From: Streptomyces misionensis
Lineage (GTDB): Bacteria; Actinomycetota; Actinomycetes; Streptomycetales; Streptomycetaceae
Direction of reading: 5' to 3'
NCBI RefSeq assembly: GCF_900104815.1
Contig: NZ_FNTD01000004.1
Coordinates: 2,992,501-3,056,500 of the forward strand
DNA length: 64,000 bases
Each line of letters starts with the position of its first letter. The first letter of the stretch is position 1. The notes beneath the pieces were generated by a model that was not told the DNA's origin, did no database searches, and was given only the letters and a program-made list of their open reading frames with translations. Shown here one piece after another: positions 7,064-15,926 of this stretch. The position numbers and the translations under genes are program-made.

Positions 7064-7915
7064 CTAGGAGACGACGTCCTTGCGGGCGAAGCCCCGGAAG
7101 GCCAGGGCGAACAGCACGAGGGCGCAGGTGAGCGAGAGGGAGGCGCCCTGGAGCATGCCGGACCACTCGGCGTGCGGCTGGATGGCGTCGGCCCAGGCGA
7201 ACTGCCAGTGCGCGGGCAGGAAGTCGCGCCAGTGGCCGAGGGCGGTGACGGCGTCCAGCACATTGCCCACGATGGTCAGGCCGACCGCGCCGCCGACCGC
7301 GCCGAGCGGGGCGTCCGTCCTGGTCGACAGCCAGAACGCCAGGGCGGCGGTGACCAGCTGGGACACGAAGACGTAGGCCACCGCCACCGCGAGCCGCTGC
7401 ACGGCCGTGCCGGTGTCCAGCTCGCCGCCGGTGGGTATCCGCAGCGGCCCCCAGCCGTAGGCGACGGTGCCGACCGCGAGCGCGACGACGGGCAGCAGCA
7501 CCATCGCGGCGAGGCTCAGCCCGAGCGCCACGACCAGCTTGGACCACAGCAGCCGGGCCCGGGGCACGGGCGCGGCCAGCAGATAGCGCAGGGAGGACCA
7601 GTTGGCCTCCGAGGCCACGGTGTCCCCGCAGAACAGGGCGACCGGCACGACCAGCAGGAAGCCCGCCGTGACGAACAGGTTCACCGCGGCGAAGTTCGCC
7701 CCGGACGCGGTGGCCGTGTCCATCAGGGTGACCTGGCCGTCGCGCCCCGAGGGGTGGCCGACGGCGAAGGCGATCACCAGCACGAACGGCAGCACGGCGA
7801 GGAGCGCGCCCATGACCAGGGTGCGGCGCCGCTTGAGCTGGCGGACCAGCTCCACCCGCAGGGGCAGGGTGTGCCGGGTGCGGTACCCGGAGGCCACCTC
7901 GGTGAGCGTGCTCAT
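7064..7915 (-). CDS. ABC-2 type transporter permease
   Basis: This 283-residue membrane protein has about six hydrophobic segments (for example RTLVMGALLAVLPFVLVIAF, FVTAGFLLVVPVALF, LSLAAMVLLPVVALAVG and LTCALVLFALAFRGF), typical of ABC-2 permeases. The start is ATG 7915, which overlaps the stop of the upstream gene in an ATGA (7912-7915), so the two are translationally coupled. The upstream gene supplies the ATPase within an unusual hydrolase-ATPase fusion. The substrate is unknown. The motif VASEANWSSLRYLL is characteristic of the bacitracin/NatB-like permease group. Confidence 0.85.
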   Translation of the reverse strand: MSTLTEVASGYRTRHTLPLRVELVRQLKRRRTLVMGALLAVLPFVLVIAFAVGHPSGRDGQVTLMDTATASGANFAAVNLFVTAGFLLVVPVALFCGDTVASEANWSSLRYLLAAPVPRARLLWSKLVVALGLSLAAMVLLPVVALAVGTVAYGWGPLRIPTGGELDTGTAVQRLAVAVAYVFVSQLVTAALAFWLSTRTDAPLGAVGGAVGLTIVGNVLDAVTALGHWRDFLPAHWQFAWADAIQPHAEWSGMLQGASLSLTCALVLFALAFRGFARKDVVS

Positions 7916-10566
7916 GCGGAACCTCCGATCAGGGTGAGGAAGGCGTCCTCCAGGCGGCGGTGCGGGCCGACCGAGGCGACCGGCACCGACAGCCGCACCA
8001 GCTCCGCGACCAGCCGCTCGGCGGTGCCGCCGGGTTCGAGGCGGACCAGCAGTCCGTCGTCGGTGCGCACGGCGGAGGCCACGGTGTCCAGGGCGGCCAC
8101 CTTCTCCACCACGGGCTCGTCCACGGGCGTGGCGGTGCCGACCAGCAGGGTGTCGCCGGAGCCGATGATCTCCCGCACCGGACCGGCCTGGACGAGCCGG
8201 CCGCGGTCCATCACCACCAGGTGGGTGCAGGACTGCTCGACCTCGGAGAGGAGGTGGCTGGAGACGATCACGGTGCGCCCGCCGGCCGCGTACCGGATCA
8301 TCACCTCGCGCATCTCCCGGATCTGCGGCGGGTCGAGACCGTTGGTGGGCTCGTCCAGGATCAGCAGGTCGGGCAGGCCGAGCATGGCCTGGGCGATGGC
8401 CAGCCGCTGGCGCATGCCCTGGGAGTAGGTGCGCACGGCGCGGGCGAGCGCGTCGCCGAGTCCGGCGATCTCCAGGGCCTCGTCCAGGTGGGCGTCCTGT
8501 TCCGGGCGGCCGGTGGCCCGCCAGTACAGCTCCAGGTTCTCCCGGCCGGACAGGTGCGGCAGGAAGCCCGCGCCCTCCACGAAGGCGCCGACCCGGGACA
8601 GCACCTTGGCGCCGGGGCGGACGGCGTGCCCGAAGACGCGGATCTCGCCGTCGTCCGGGGTGATCAGGCCCATCAGCATGCGCAGGGTGGTGGTCTTGCC
8701 CGCGCCGTTGGGTCCGAGCAGGCCGAGCACCTGGCCGCGCTCGACGCGGAAGGACAGCTCGCGCACCGCGTACCGGTCGGCGGACCCGGCGTAGCGCTTG
8801 CTGAGGCCCTCGATGACCAGGGGGACCTCGGCCAGTTCCGGGTCGGGGGCGGGGGCGGTCGTCCGGCGGCGGCCGGTCAGCAGCAGGGCGGCGGCGATCG
8901 CGGCGCCGGTCAGGGGCAGCCACCACACCCAGGAGGGCAGCGGGGCAGCGGCGGTGGTGACGGCGGGTGCCGTCGGGACGCTGAGCGCGCTCTTGAGGGA
9001 GACCGTGTAGGTGGCCGGGGCGGCCGGGGAGGCGTAGCCGAGGTCGGTGGCGGCGAGGACCAGGCGGAGCCGGTGGCCCTTGCGCACCTCGTGGTCGATC
9101 GCCGGGAGGGTGACGGTGACGTCCTTGCCGGCCTTGGCCCCGGTCACCCGGAAGGGGGCGACGAGCTGGGCGGGCAGCACCTGCTGCCCGCCGTCGGGGC
9201 CGACGTCGTAGACCTTACCGAACAGCACGGCGTCGTCGCCGGTCGAGCGGAGGTGGATGCGGGCGGTCGGGGTGCCGGTGATCTGGAGGTCGCGGGTCAG
9301 TGGCGCGGAGTCGAAGCGGGCGTACTGGCCGGGGAAGTCGAGGGAGACGCCGAGGCCGAGCGAGGACAGCCGGCCGAGGCCGGCCGAGCCGCCGAGTCCG
9401 GGCACCGCGGAGACGGCGGGCGGGCTCCCTCCGGCCGGGTTTTCCACGCGCTGCTCGCCGCCGGTCAGGGGCACGGCGTGCCGGTCGGCGCGCAGGCCCG
9501 GGTAGGCGTTCGCGCTCGCGCCGCGCAGCTGGGCGGTGCCGTCGGTGGAGTTGACGCCGCCGGTGCGGGTGGTCCGGAAGGCGGGTCCGGTGTCGGCGCC
9601 CTTGTCGCCCTTCAGGTACCGGTCGAACCAGGAGCGCACCCGGCCCTGTACGCGGCCGGTCTCCAGGTCGCCGCCGTCGTGTCCGCCCGCGATCCAGTCG
9701 ACGTCGACGGGGGCGCCGTTGGCCTTGACGGCCCGTGCGGCGGCGTCGGCCTGGCCGAGCGGGAAGAGGGAGTCGGTCTGGCCCTGCACCAGCAGGGTGG
9801 GCACCTTGATGCGGGAGCCGACGGCGGACGGCGAGCGCTGTTCCAGGAGCGTGCGGGCGGCGGTGTCCGGGGTGCCGGACTCGGCGACCCGGTCGTACAT
9901 CCGGCACAGGTCGGTCTCGAAGCGGGCGCAGCCGCCGCCCTCGCCGAAGAAGACCCCGGCCCACAGCTTCTTGAACACGCCGCCGGGGAACAGGGCGTCG
10001 GCGAGGTTCCAGTAGGTGACGGCCGGGGCGATGGCGTCCACCCGGTGGTCGTACCCGGCGGCGAGCAGGGAGACCGCGCCGCCGTAGGAGCCGCCGGCCA
10101 TGCCCACGCGGGGGTCGCCGGGCTTGTCGAGGCGCACCTGGGGCTGCTCGGCCAGCCAGTCGATGAGCCGGGAGACGTCGGCGACCTCGTGCCTGGGGTC
10201 GTTCAGGCCGATCTTGCCGGTCGATCTGCCGAAGCCGCGCGCGGACCAGGTCAGCACCGCGTACCCGTCGCGGGCGAGGTCCTCGGCCTGGCCGCGCATG
10301 TCGTCCTTGCTGCCGCCGAAGCCGTGCGCCAGCAGCACGGCGGGCCGCCGGCCGCCGCCGCCCGCGGTGAAGTACGAGGTGTCCAGCCGCACTCCGCCCG
10401 GCATGGTCATCATCCGGTCGCTGCGGTGCACCGGGGTCTCGCCGCCGAAGGCGGTGGCGGCGGTCCAGGTTCCGGCGGCCGCGAGCACCACGACGGCGGC
10501 CGCGGCGGCCACCAGCCGCCGCGGCCCCTCGATCAGCCCTCGCCACGCGGGGACACGAAGATCCAT
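7912..10566 (-). CDS. Alpha/beta hydrolase (S15/CocE-like) fused to ABC transporter ATPase
   Basis: This 884-residue fusion has a hydrophobic segment at about 19-38. An alpha/beta hydrolase of the X-Pro dipeptidyl peptidase/CocE type follows, with oxyanion-side HGFGGS at 81-86, nucleophile Ser160 in GGSYGG, probable acid Asp265 in GQTDSLFP and His296 in GGHDGG. Next is an S15-type C-terminal beta domain (about 390-530). A second hydrophobic segment (PSWVWWLPLTGAAIAAALLLTG) comes next, then a complete ABC ATPase from about 580 with Walker A GPNGAGKT, signature YSQGMRQR and Walker B LLILDEPTNGLD. Positive charges after the second segment put the ATPase inside and the hydrolase outside. It is coupled to the permease gene by an ATGA overlap. 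The substrate is unknown. Confidence 0.88.
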   Translation of the reverse strand: MDLRVPAWRGLIEGPRRLVAAAAAVVVLAAAGTWTAATAFGGETPVHRSDRMMTMPGGVRLDTSYFTAGGGGRRPAVLLAHGFGGSKDDMRGQAEDLARDGYAVLTWSARGFGRSTGKIGLNDPRHEVADVSRLIDWLAEQPQVRLDKPGDPRVGMAGGSYGGAVSLLAAGYDHRVDAIAPAVTYWNLADALFPGGVFKKLWAGVFFGEGGGCARFETDLCRMYDRVAESGTPDTAARTLLEQRSPSAVGSRIKVPTLLVQGQTDSLFPLGQADAAARAVKANGAPVDVDWIAGGHDGGDLETGRVQGRVRSWFDRYLKGDKGADTGPAFRTTRTGGVNSTDGTAQLRGASANAYPGLRADRHAVPLTGGEQRVENPAGGSPPAVSAVPGLGGSAGLGRLSSLGLGVSLDFPGQYARFDSAPLTRDLQITGTPTARIHLRSTGDDAVLFGKVYDVGPDGGQQVLPAQLVAPFRVTGAKAGKDVTVTLPAIDHEVRKGHRLRLVLAATDLGYASPAAPATYTVSLKSALSVPTAPAVTTAAAPLPSWVWWLPLTGAAIAAALLLTGRRRTTAPAPDPELAEVPLVIEGLSKRYAGSADRYAVRELSFRVERGQVLGLLGPNGAGKTTTLRMLMGLITPDDGEIRVFGHAVRPGAKVLSRVGAFVEGAGFLPHLSGRENLELYWRATGRPEQDAHLDEALEIAGLGDALARAVRTYSQGMRQRLAIAQAMLGLPDLLILDEPTNGLDPPQIREMREVMIRYAAGGRTVIVSSHLLSEVEQSCTHLVVMDRGRLVQAGPVREIIGSGDTLLVGTATPVDEPVVEKVAALDTVASAVRTDDGLLVRLEPGGTAERLVAELVRLSVPVASVGPHRRLEDAFLTLIGGSA

Positions 10567-10686
10567 GGCTCAACGGTACGGTCCGCCCCGGGCGTCCGCC
10601 CGGCCCCCTGGGCTGATCCCGGGCCCCTCCCGGGGGAGTACGGCCCGCCGCCGGGTACTTCGTCCGCGGTAGCCGCCCGGGCACGG

Positions 10687-10730
10687 CCCGGCCCCCGGTA
10701 CCGAAGGTGAGGGGGGTACCGGGGGCCGGG
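10687..10730 (-). terminator. Strong terminator hairpin after the APC permease gene
   Basis: A perfect 16-bp stem joins 10687-10702 and 10715-10730 around a 12-base loop. It starts 11 bases after the permease stop at 10742. There is no T-run, but the stem is among the strongest in the window. Confidence 0.75.
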
Positions 10731-10741
10731 CGCTGCGGGGG

Positions 10742-12142
10742 TCAGGCTTCCTCGGTGTCCTCGGGGATGGAGACCAGCCAGCGGGTGTCCTGGCGGGGGC
10801 GGAGGTAGAAGGCCCAGTAGAGGGTGGCGACGACGGTGATGCCGCCGGTCCAGATCAGGTAGGAGACCTCCTGCTCGACCAGGATGTAGAGCAGGATCGC
10901 GATCAGCAGGACCGGCATGGCCGGCCACAGCGGCATCCGCCAGGCCTTGCGGGCGCCGTGTCCGCCGCGCCGGGCGAGCAGGGCGGCGACGGCGACCAGG
11001 AGGTAGAGGGCGGTGACGGCGACGCCGGTGACGCCGTAGAGCGTGTCCAGGTTGACGAAGCAGAGGAAGGCGCCGGGGACGCCCACGACGAGGGTGGCGA
11101 CCCAGGGGGAGCCGAACCGGCCCAGCTTGGCGAGGGCGTTGTTGACCGGGGAGGGCCAGGCCTTGTCGCGGGCGGAGGCGAACAGGACGCGGGAGTTCTG
11201 GATGACCATCACGATGCCCGCGTTGATGATGGCGAGGGCCACGCAGAGGCTGACGAAGGTGCCGACCGCCGAGTTGCTCCAGGCGATGACCATGCTGCTG
11301 ATGTTGCCCGCGGTCAGGGACTTGAGGTCGCCTGCGCCGAGGGTGATCGCCGTGACGGGCACCAGGATGACGACGCTGGAGATGGCGAGGGTGGCGAGGA
11401 CGGTGCGGGCGACGTTGCGGCGCGGGTCCTCCAGCTCCTCGGAGAGGTAGACGGCGGTGGAGAAGCCCTGGGTGGCGAAGAGCGCGATGGCGAGCCCGGA
11501 CAGGACCATCATCGCGGTGACGGGGTTGACGTGCGCGTTCTCGCCGGCGATCTGGAAGGAGGTGAGGGCGCCGGCCCCGCGGTGCGCGTGGGCGAAGCCG
11601 AGCAGGGCGACGACGCCGGCCGCGACGACCTCAAGGACCAGGAAGATGCCGGTGATCCAGGCGTTGGCGCGCAGGTCCAGCAGGCCCGCGAGGGTGGCCG
11701 CGATCATCACGCCGGCGCCGGTCCAGGACGGGTCGAGGTGGATGACCGGGGCGAGGTAGTCGGCGGTGCCCATCGCGATGACCGGGGGGACGATCATCAC
11801 GACGAGCAGCGACATCACGAAGGCGAGCCAGCCGGCCAGCCGTCCGGCCAGGGTGGACACCATGGCGTACTCGCCGCCCGCGCTGGGGACCAGGGTGCCC
11901 AGCTCGGAGTAGCAGAAGGCGACCGGGATGCACAGCAGCGCGCCGATGGCGAGACAGAGCGCCGTCGCCGTGCCCAGGCTGGAGAACAGGTCGGGCACGA
12001 TGACGAAGAGCGTGGAGGCGGGTGTGACGCACGAGAGGGTGAGCAGGGTGCCGCCGACCACGCCGATGGATCGCTTGAGCTTCTGCGGGCTGTTCGTGGC
12101 CTCGGGGAGGCTCGTCTCGACAGGGCGGAGCGTGTCGGTCAT
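10742..12142 (-). CDS. APC superfamily amino acid permease
   Basis: This 466-residue integral membrane protein has about 12 transmembrane helices. The N-terminal segment (KRSIGVVGGTLLTLSCVTPASTLFVIVPDL) fits the APC superfamily helix 1 with its unwound substrate-binding region. A conserved SEELEDPRRNVARTV loop follows helix 6. It probably imports an amino acid or amine by proton symport, but the substrate cannot be read from the sequence. The start ATG 12142 has no clear ribosome site. The gene is a single transcription unit with a terminator at 10687-10730 and a 395-bp upstream region containing a perfect inverted repeat. Confidence 0.85.
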   Translation of the reverse strand: MTDTLRPVETSLPEATNSPQKLKRSIGVVGGTLLTLSCVTPASTLFVIVPDLFSSLGTATALCLAIGALLCIPVAFCYSELGTLVPSAGGEYAMVSTLAGRLAGWLAFVMSLLVVMIVPPVIAMGTADYLAPVIHLDPSWTGAGVMIAATLAGLLDLRANAWITGIFLVLEVVAAGVVALLGFAHAHRGAGALTSFQIAGENAHVNPVTAMMVLSGLAIALFATQGFSTAVYLSEELEDPRRNVARTVLATLAISSVVILVPVTAITLGAGDLKSLTAGNISSMVIAWSNSAVGTFVSLCVALAIINAGIVMVIQNSRVLFASARDKAWPSPVNNALAKLGRFGSPWVATLVVGVPGAFLCFVNLDTLYGVTGVAVTALYLLVAVAALLARRGGHGARKAWRMPLWPAMPVLLIAILLYILVEQEVSYLIWTGGITVVATLYWAFYLRPRQDTRWLVSIPEDTEEA

Positions 12143-12385
12143 GCGGCGGAATCCGATCGACTCGTGCGAGTGAGGGTTGGGGGGTCCGGGAGCGCTATCG
12201 CCTCCGGCGGATCGTCGTCGTACGTTCGTCTCGTCCGCTCCCGGCGACCATAGGGAACCCCGACGAAAACCACCACGTCAATGGCTGTTTGCCTTCGGAA
12301 TCCGCACCCTGAGTGACCCTTACTCGGCATCAGATTCGCAGGCAACAAGGCCCTATTGGTGCATCCACCAAGCCTGTATGTGCTC

Positions 12386-12406
12386 TGACCTTGCTTTCCA
12401 AGGTCA
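12386..12406. promoter_or_regulatory. Perfect inverted repeat TGACCTTG-N5-CAAGGTCA
   Basis: Eight-base arms (12386-12393 and 12399-12406) flank CTTTC. The repeat lies in the 395-bp gap (12143-12537) between the permease start and the mmsA terminator, in an AT-richer stretch. It may be an operator for the permease gene, which is transcribed leftwards from this region. No coding region is seen in the gap. Confidence 0.45.
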
Positions 12407-12469
12407 TTTGCAGTTAACCCCTTCGTCACCCGTTTCATCCTCATGAACGGGAACCGCAGCGAACGTGTC

Positions 12470-12508
12470 AAAAAAATGTCAGGCCGTCCGGTATCCGGAC
12501 GGCCTGAC
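12470..12508 (-). terminator. Intrinsic terminator of the inositol operon
   Basis: A perfect 14-bp stem (12478-12491 with 12495-12508) and TAT loop is followed on the minus strand by a T7 run (12470-12476). It lies 30 bases past the mmsA stop. This is the most canonical Rho-independent terminator in the window. Confidence 0.93.
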
Positions 12509-12537
12509 GGGGCTGCGACGAGGGCGTGCGCGTACGC

Positions 12538-14040
12538 TCAGTGGTTGCGCGGGAACCCGAGGTCGACGCCCGCGGGGGCGTCCGCCGGGTCGGGCCAGCG
12601 GGTGGTGACGACCTTGCCGCGGGTGTAGAAGTGCGTGCCGTCGTTGCCGTAGATGTGGTGGTCGCCGAAGAGCGAGTCCTTCCAGCCGCCGAAGGAGTGG
12701 TAGCCCACCGGCACCGGGATCGGCACGTTGACGCCGACCATGCCGGCCTCGATCTCCAGCTGGAAGCGGCGGGCGGCGCCGCCGTCCCGGGTGAAGATCG
12801 CGGTGCCGTTGCCGAACGGCGAGGCGTTCATCAGCGCCACGCCCTCCTCGTAGGTGTCCACGCGCAGCACGCACAGCACCGGGCCGAAGATCTCGTCCTG
12901 GTAGGCCTTGGCGGTCGTGGGCACCTTGTCCAGCAGCGAGATGCCGATCCAGTGACCGTCCTCGTAGCCCTCCACGGTGTAGCCGGTGCCGTCGAGGACC
13001 ACCTCGGCGCCCTCGGCGGCCGCGTTCGCGACGTAGGAGGCGACCTTGTCGCGGTGGGCGGCGGTGATCAGCGGGCCCATCTCGGAGGACGGGTCGTTGC
13101 CCGGACCGATCTTGATCTTCTCGGCGCGCTCGCGGATCTTCGCCACCAGCTCGTCGCCGATGGAGCCGACCGCGACCAGGGCCGAGACGGCCATGCAGCG
13201 CTCGCCCGCGGAGCCGTAGGCGGCGGAGACGGCCGCGTCGGCCGCCGCGTCCAGGTCGGCGTCCGGCAGCACCAGCATGTGGTTCTTGGCGCCGCCCAGG
13301 GCCTGTACGCGCTTGCCGTTGGCGGAGGCGGTGGCGTGGATGTACCGGGCGATCGGGGTGGAGCCGACGAAGGAGACGGCCCGCACGTCCGGGTGCTCCA
13401 GGAGGCGGTCCACGGCCACCTTGTCGCCGTGCACCACGTTGAACACGCCGTCCGGGAGCCCGGCCTCGGCCAGCAGCTCGGCGAGGCGGATCGAGGCCGA
13501 CGGGTCCTTCTCGCTCGGCTTGAGCACGAAGGTGTTGCCGGTCGCGATGGCGATCGGGAACATCCACATCGGGACCATCGCCGGGAAGTTGAACGGCGTG
13601 ATGCCCGCGACGACGCCCAGCGGCTGGCGGATCGAGGCCACGTCCACGCGGCTGGCGACCTCGGTGGACAGCTCGCCCTTGAGCTGCACGTTGATGCCGC
13701 AGGCCAGGTCCACGATCTCCAGGCCGCGGGCGACCTCGCCGAGCGCGTCGGAGTGCACCTTGCCGTGCTCGGCGGTGATCAGCTCCGCGATCTCGTCCCG
13801 GTGCGCGTCCAGCAGCGCCCGGAACTTGAAGAGGATCGTGGTGCGCTGCGCGAGGGAGGACGTGCCCCAGGTCGCGAAGGCGTCCTTCGCGGCGGCGACC
13901 GCCGCGTCCACCTCCTCGGCCGTGGCGAACGCGACCTTCGTGGTCACCGCGCCGGTCGCCGGGTCGGTGACCGGCCCGTACGTGCCCGACGCGCCTTCGA
14001 CGGTCTTCCCGCCGATCCAGTGGTTGACGATCTTCGTCAT
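12538..14040 (-). CDS. mmsA: Methylmalonate-semialdehyde dehydrogenase (CoA-acylating)
   Basis: This 500-residue aldehyde dehydrogenase converts malonate semialdehyde or methylmalonate semialdehyde to acetyl-CoA or propionyl-CoA, the last step of inositol catabolism and part of valine breakdown. It opens MTKIVNHWIGGK. The Rossmann and active-site motifs are visible: ITPFNFPAMVPMWMFPIAIATGNTFVLKPSEKDP, and the catalytic cysteine in GSAGERCMAVSALV. ATG 14040 has AAGGAG nine bases upstream and is preferred over an in-frame GTG at 14061. It is the last gene of the iol operon, 17 bp after iolD, with a perfect terminator behind it. Confidence 0.93.
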   Translation of the reverse strand: MTKIVNHWIGGKTVEGASGTYGPVTDPATGAVTTKVAFATAEEVDAAVAAAKDAFATWGTSSLAQRTTILFKFRALLDAHRDEIAELITAEHGKVHSDALGEVARGLEIVDLACGINVQLKGELSTEVASRVDVASIRQPLGVVAGITPFNFPAMVPMWMFPIAIATGNTFVLKPSEKDPSASIRLAELLAEAGLPDGVFNVVHGDKVAVDRLLEHPDVRAVSFVGSTPIARYIHATASANGKRVQALGGAKNHMLVLPDADLDAAADAAVSAAYGSAGERCMAVSALVAVGSIGDELVAKIRERAEKIKIGPGNDPSSEMGPLITAAHRDKVASYVANAAAEGAEVVLDGTGYTVEGYEDGHWIGISLLDKVPTTAKAYQDEIFGPVLCVLRVDTYEEGVALMNASPFGNGTAIFTRDGGAARRFQLEIEAGMVGVNVPIPVPVGYHSFGGWKDSLFGDHHIYGNDGTHFYTRGKVVTTRWPDPADAPAGVDLGFPRNH

Positions 14041-14057
14041 GCCGACAGACTCCTTAC

Positions 14058-15926
14058 TCACAGATGGCGGCGTCGGGTCGAGACGTGCCGTTCGTACTGC
14101 TCACGTGCCCTGACCGCGGCCGACCGGGTCGCGGTCGCGGCCACGGGAACATCCCACCAGGCCTGCGCCTCGGGCGCGCCCGACACAGTGTCGGACGTTT
14201 TGGTCTCGACGTAGACACATGTGGGAGTGTCGGCGGCGCGCGCCTCGGCGAGCGCCGTGCGCAGCTCCCCCGCCGTCCGGGCCCGCAGCACCCGCATGCC
14301 GAGGCTCGCCGCGTTGGCGGCGAGATCGACCGGCAGCGGGGCGCCCGTGTAGGCGCCGTCCCCGGCGCGGAACCGGTACGCGGTGCCGAACCGCTCGCCG
14401 CCCACCGACGCCGAGAGGCCGCCGATGGACGCGTACCCGTGGTTCTGCACCAGCAGCACCTTGATCGCGACTCCCTCCTGTACGGCGGTCACCAGCTCGG
14501 TCGGCATCATCAGATAGGTGCCGTCGCCGACCAGCGCCCACACGTTCCGCCCGGGGGCCGCCAGCTTCACGCCGAGGGCGGCCGGGATCTCGTAGCCCAT
14601 GCAGGAGTAGCCGTACTCCAGGTGGTACTGGTCGTGCGACCGCGCCCGCCACAGCTTGTGCAGGTCCCCGGGGAGCGATCCGGCCGCGTTGATCACGATG
14701 TCCGACTCGTCCACCACGGCGTCGAGCGCGCCGATGACCTGCGTCTGGGTCGGCGGGTCGGCCGGGTCCGCCGCGAAACAGGCGTCGACGATCCGCTCCC
14801 AGCGCTCCTTGCCCGCCGTGTACTCCGCCACGTACGCGGCGTCGGCCCGGTACGCGGACAGCGCCGCGGTCAGCTGCTCCAGGGCGCCGCGGGCGTCCGC
14901 CACCAGGGGCAGCGCGGCCAGCTTGTGGGCGTCGTGGGGGGCGATGTTGAGGCTCAGGAAGCGGACGTCCGGGTGGGCGAAGAGGGTGCCGGAGGCGGTG
15001 GTGAAGTCGGTGAAGCGGGTGCCGACGCCGATCACCAGGTCCGCGGTGCGCGCCAGTTCGTCGGCGGTCGCGGTGCCGGTGTGGCCGATCCCGCCGACGT
15101 CCTGCGGATGGTCGTACCGCAGCGAGCCCTTGCCGGCCTGGGTGGAGGCCACCGGGATGCCGGTCGCCGAGGCGAACGCGGCGAGGGCCGCCTCGGCGCG
15201 GCTGTGGTGGACGCCGCCGCCCGCCACGAGCAGGGGCCGGCGCGCCGCGCGGACCGCCTCGGCCGCGCGGGCCAGTTCGGCCGGGTCCGCGCCCGGCCGC
15301 CGTACGGTCCACACCCGCTCGGCGAAGAACTCCTCGGGCCAGTCGTACGCCTCCGCCTGCACGTCCTGGGGCAGGGCGAGGGTGACGGCGCCGGTCTCCA
15401 GCGGGTCGGTGAGCACCCGCGCGGCCTGGAGCGCGGCCGGGATCAGGGCCTCCGGGCGGGTGATCCGGTCGAAGTAGCGGGAGACCGGACGCAGCGCGTC
15501 GTTGACCGAGACGTCGCCCGCGTACGGCACCTCCAGCTGCTGGAGCACCGGGTCGGCGGGGCGGGTGGCGAAGACGTCGCCGGGGAGCAGCAGGACGGGG
15601 AGGTGGTTGACGGTGGCGAGGGCGGCGCCGGTGACCAGGTTGGTGGCGCCGGGCCCGATGGAGGTGGTCACGGCGTGGGTGGACAGGCGGCCCGACTGGC
15701 GGGCGTAGCCGACGGCCGCGTGCACCATGGACTGCTCGTTGCGGCCCTGGTGGAAGGGCATCACGTCCGCGTACTCGACCAGCGCCTGGCCGATGCCCGC
15801 GACGTTGCCGTGGCCGAAGATGCCCCAGGTGGCGCCGATCAGCCGCCGCCGCTCGCCGTCGCGTTCGGTGTGCTGGGCGGCGAGGAAGCGGACGAGCGCC
15901 TGGGCGACGGTGAGCCGGATCGTCAT
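14058..15926 (-). CDS. iolD: 3D-(3,5/4)-trihydroxycyclohexane-1,2-dione acylhydrolase (IolD)
   Basis: This 622-residue thiamine diphosphate enzyme opens the ring of trihydroxycyclohexane-1,2-dione to 5-deoxy-D-glucuronate in myo-inositol degradation. It begins MTIRLTVAQALVRFLAAQ. Family motifs are the substrate-side WGIFGHGNVAGIGQAL and HQGRNEQSMVHAAVGYAR, GPGATNLVTGAALA, and the ThDP/Mg motif from VGDGTYLMM to VLLVQNHGYASIGG. Start ATG 15926 overlaps the iolB stop (ATGA, 15923-15926), so translation is coupled. Length matches the family. Confidence 0.94.
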   Translation of the reverse strand: MTIRLTVAQALVRFLAAQHTERDGERRRLIGATWGIFGHGNVAGIGQALVEYADVMPFHQGRNEQSMVHAAVGYARQSGRLSTHAVTTSIGPGATNLVTGAALATVNHLPVLLLPGDVFATRPADPVLQQLEVPYAGDVSVNDALRPVSRYFDRITRPEALIPAALQAARVLTDPLETGAVTLALPQDVQAEAYDWPEEFFAERVWTVRRPGADPAELARAAEAVRAARRPLLVAGGGVHHSRAEAALAAFASATGIPVASTQAGKGSLRYDHPQDVGGIGHTGTATADELARTADLVIGVGTRFTDFTTASGTLFAHPDVRFLSLNIAPHDAHKLAALPLVADARGALEQLTAALSAYRADAAYVAEYTAGKERWERIVDACFAADPADPPTQTQVIGALDAVVDESDIVINAAGSLPGDLHKLWRARSHDQYHLEYGYSCMGYEIPAALGVKLAAPGRNVWALVGDGTYLMMPTELVTAVQEGVAIKVLLVQNHGYASIGGLSASVGGERFGTAYRFRAGDGAYTGAPLPVDLAANAASLGMRVLRARTAGELRTALAEARAADTPTCVYVETKTSDTVSGAPEAQAWWDVPVAATATRSAAVRAREQYERHVSTRRRHL

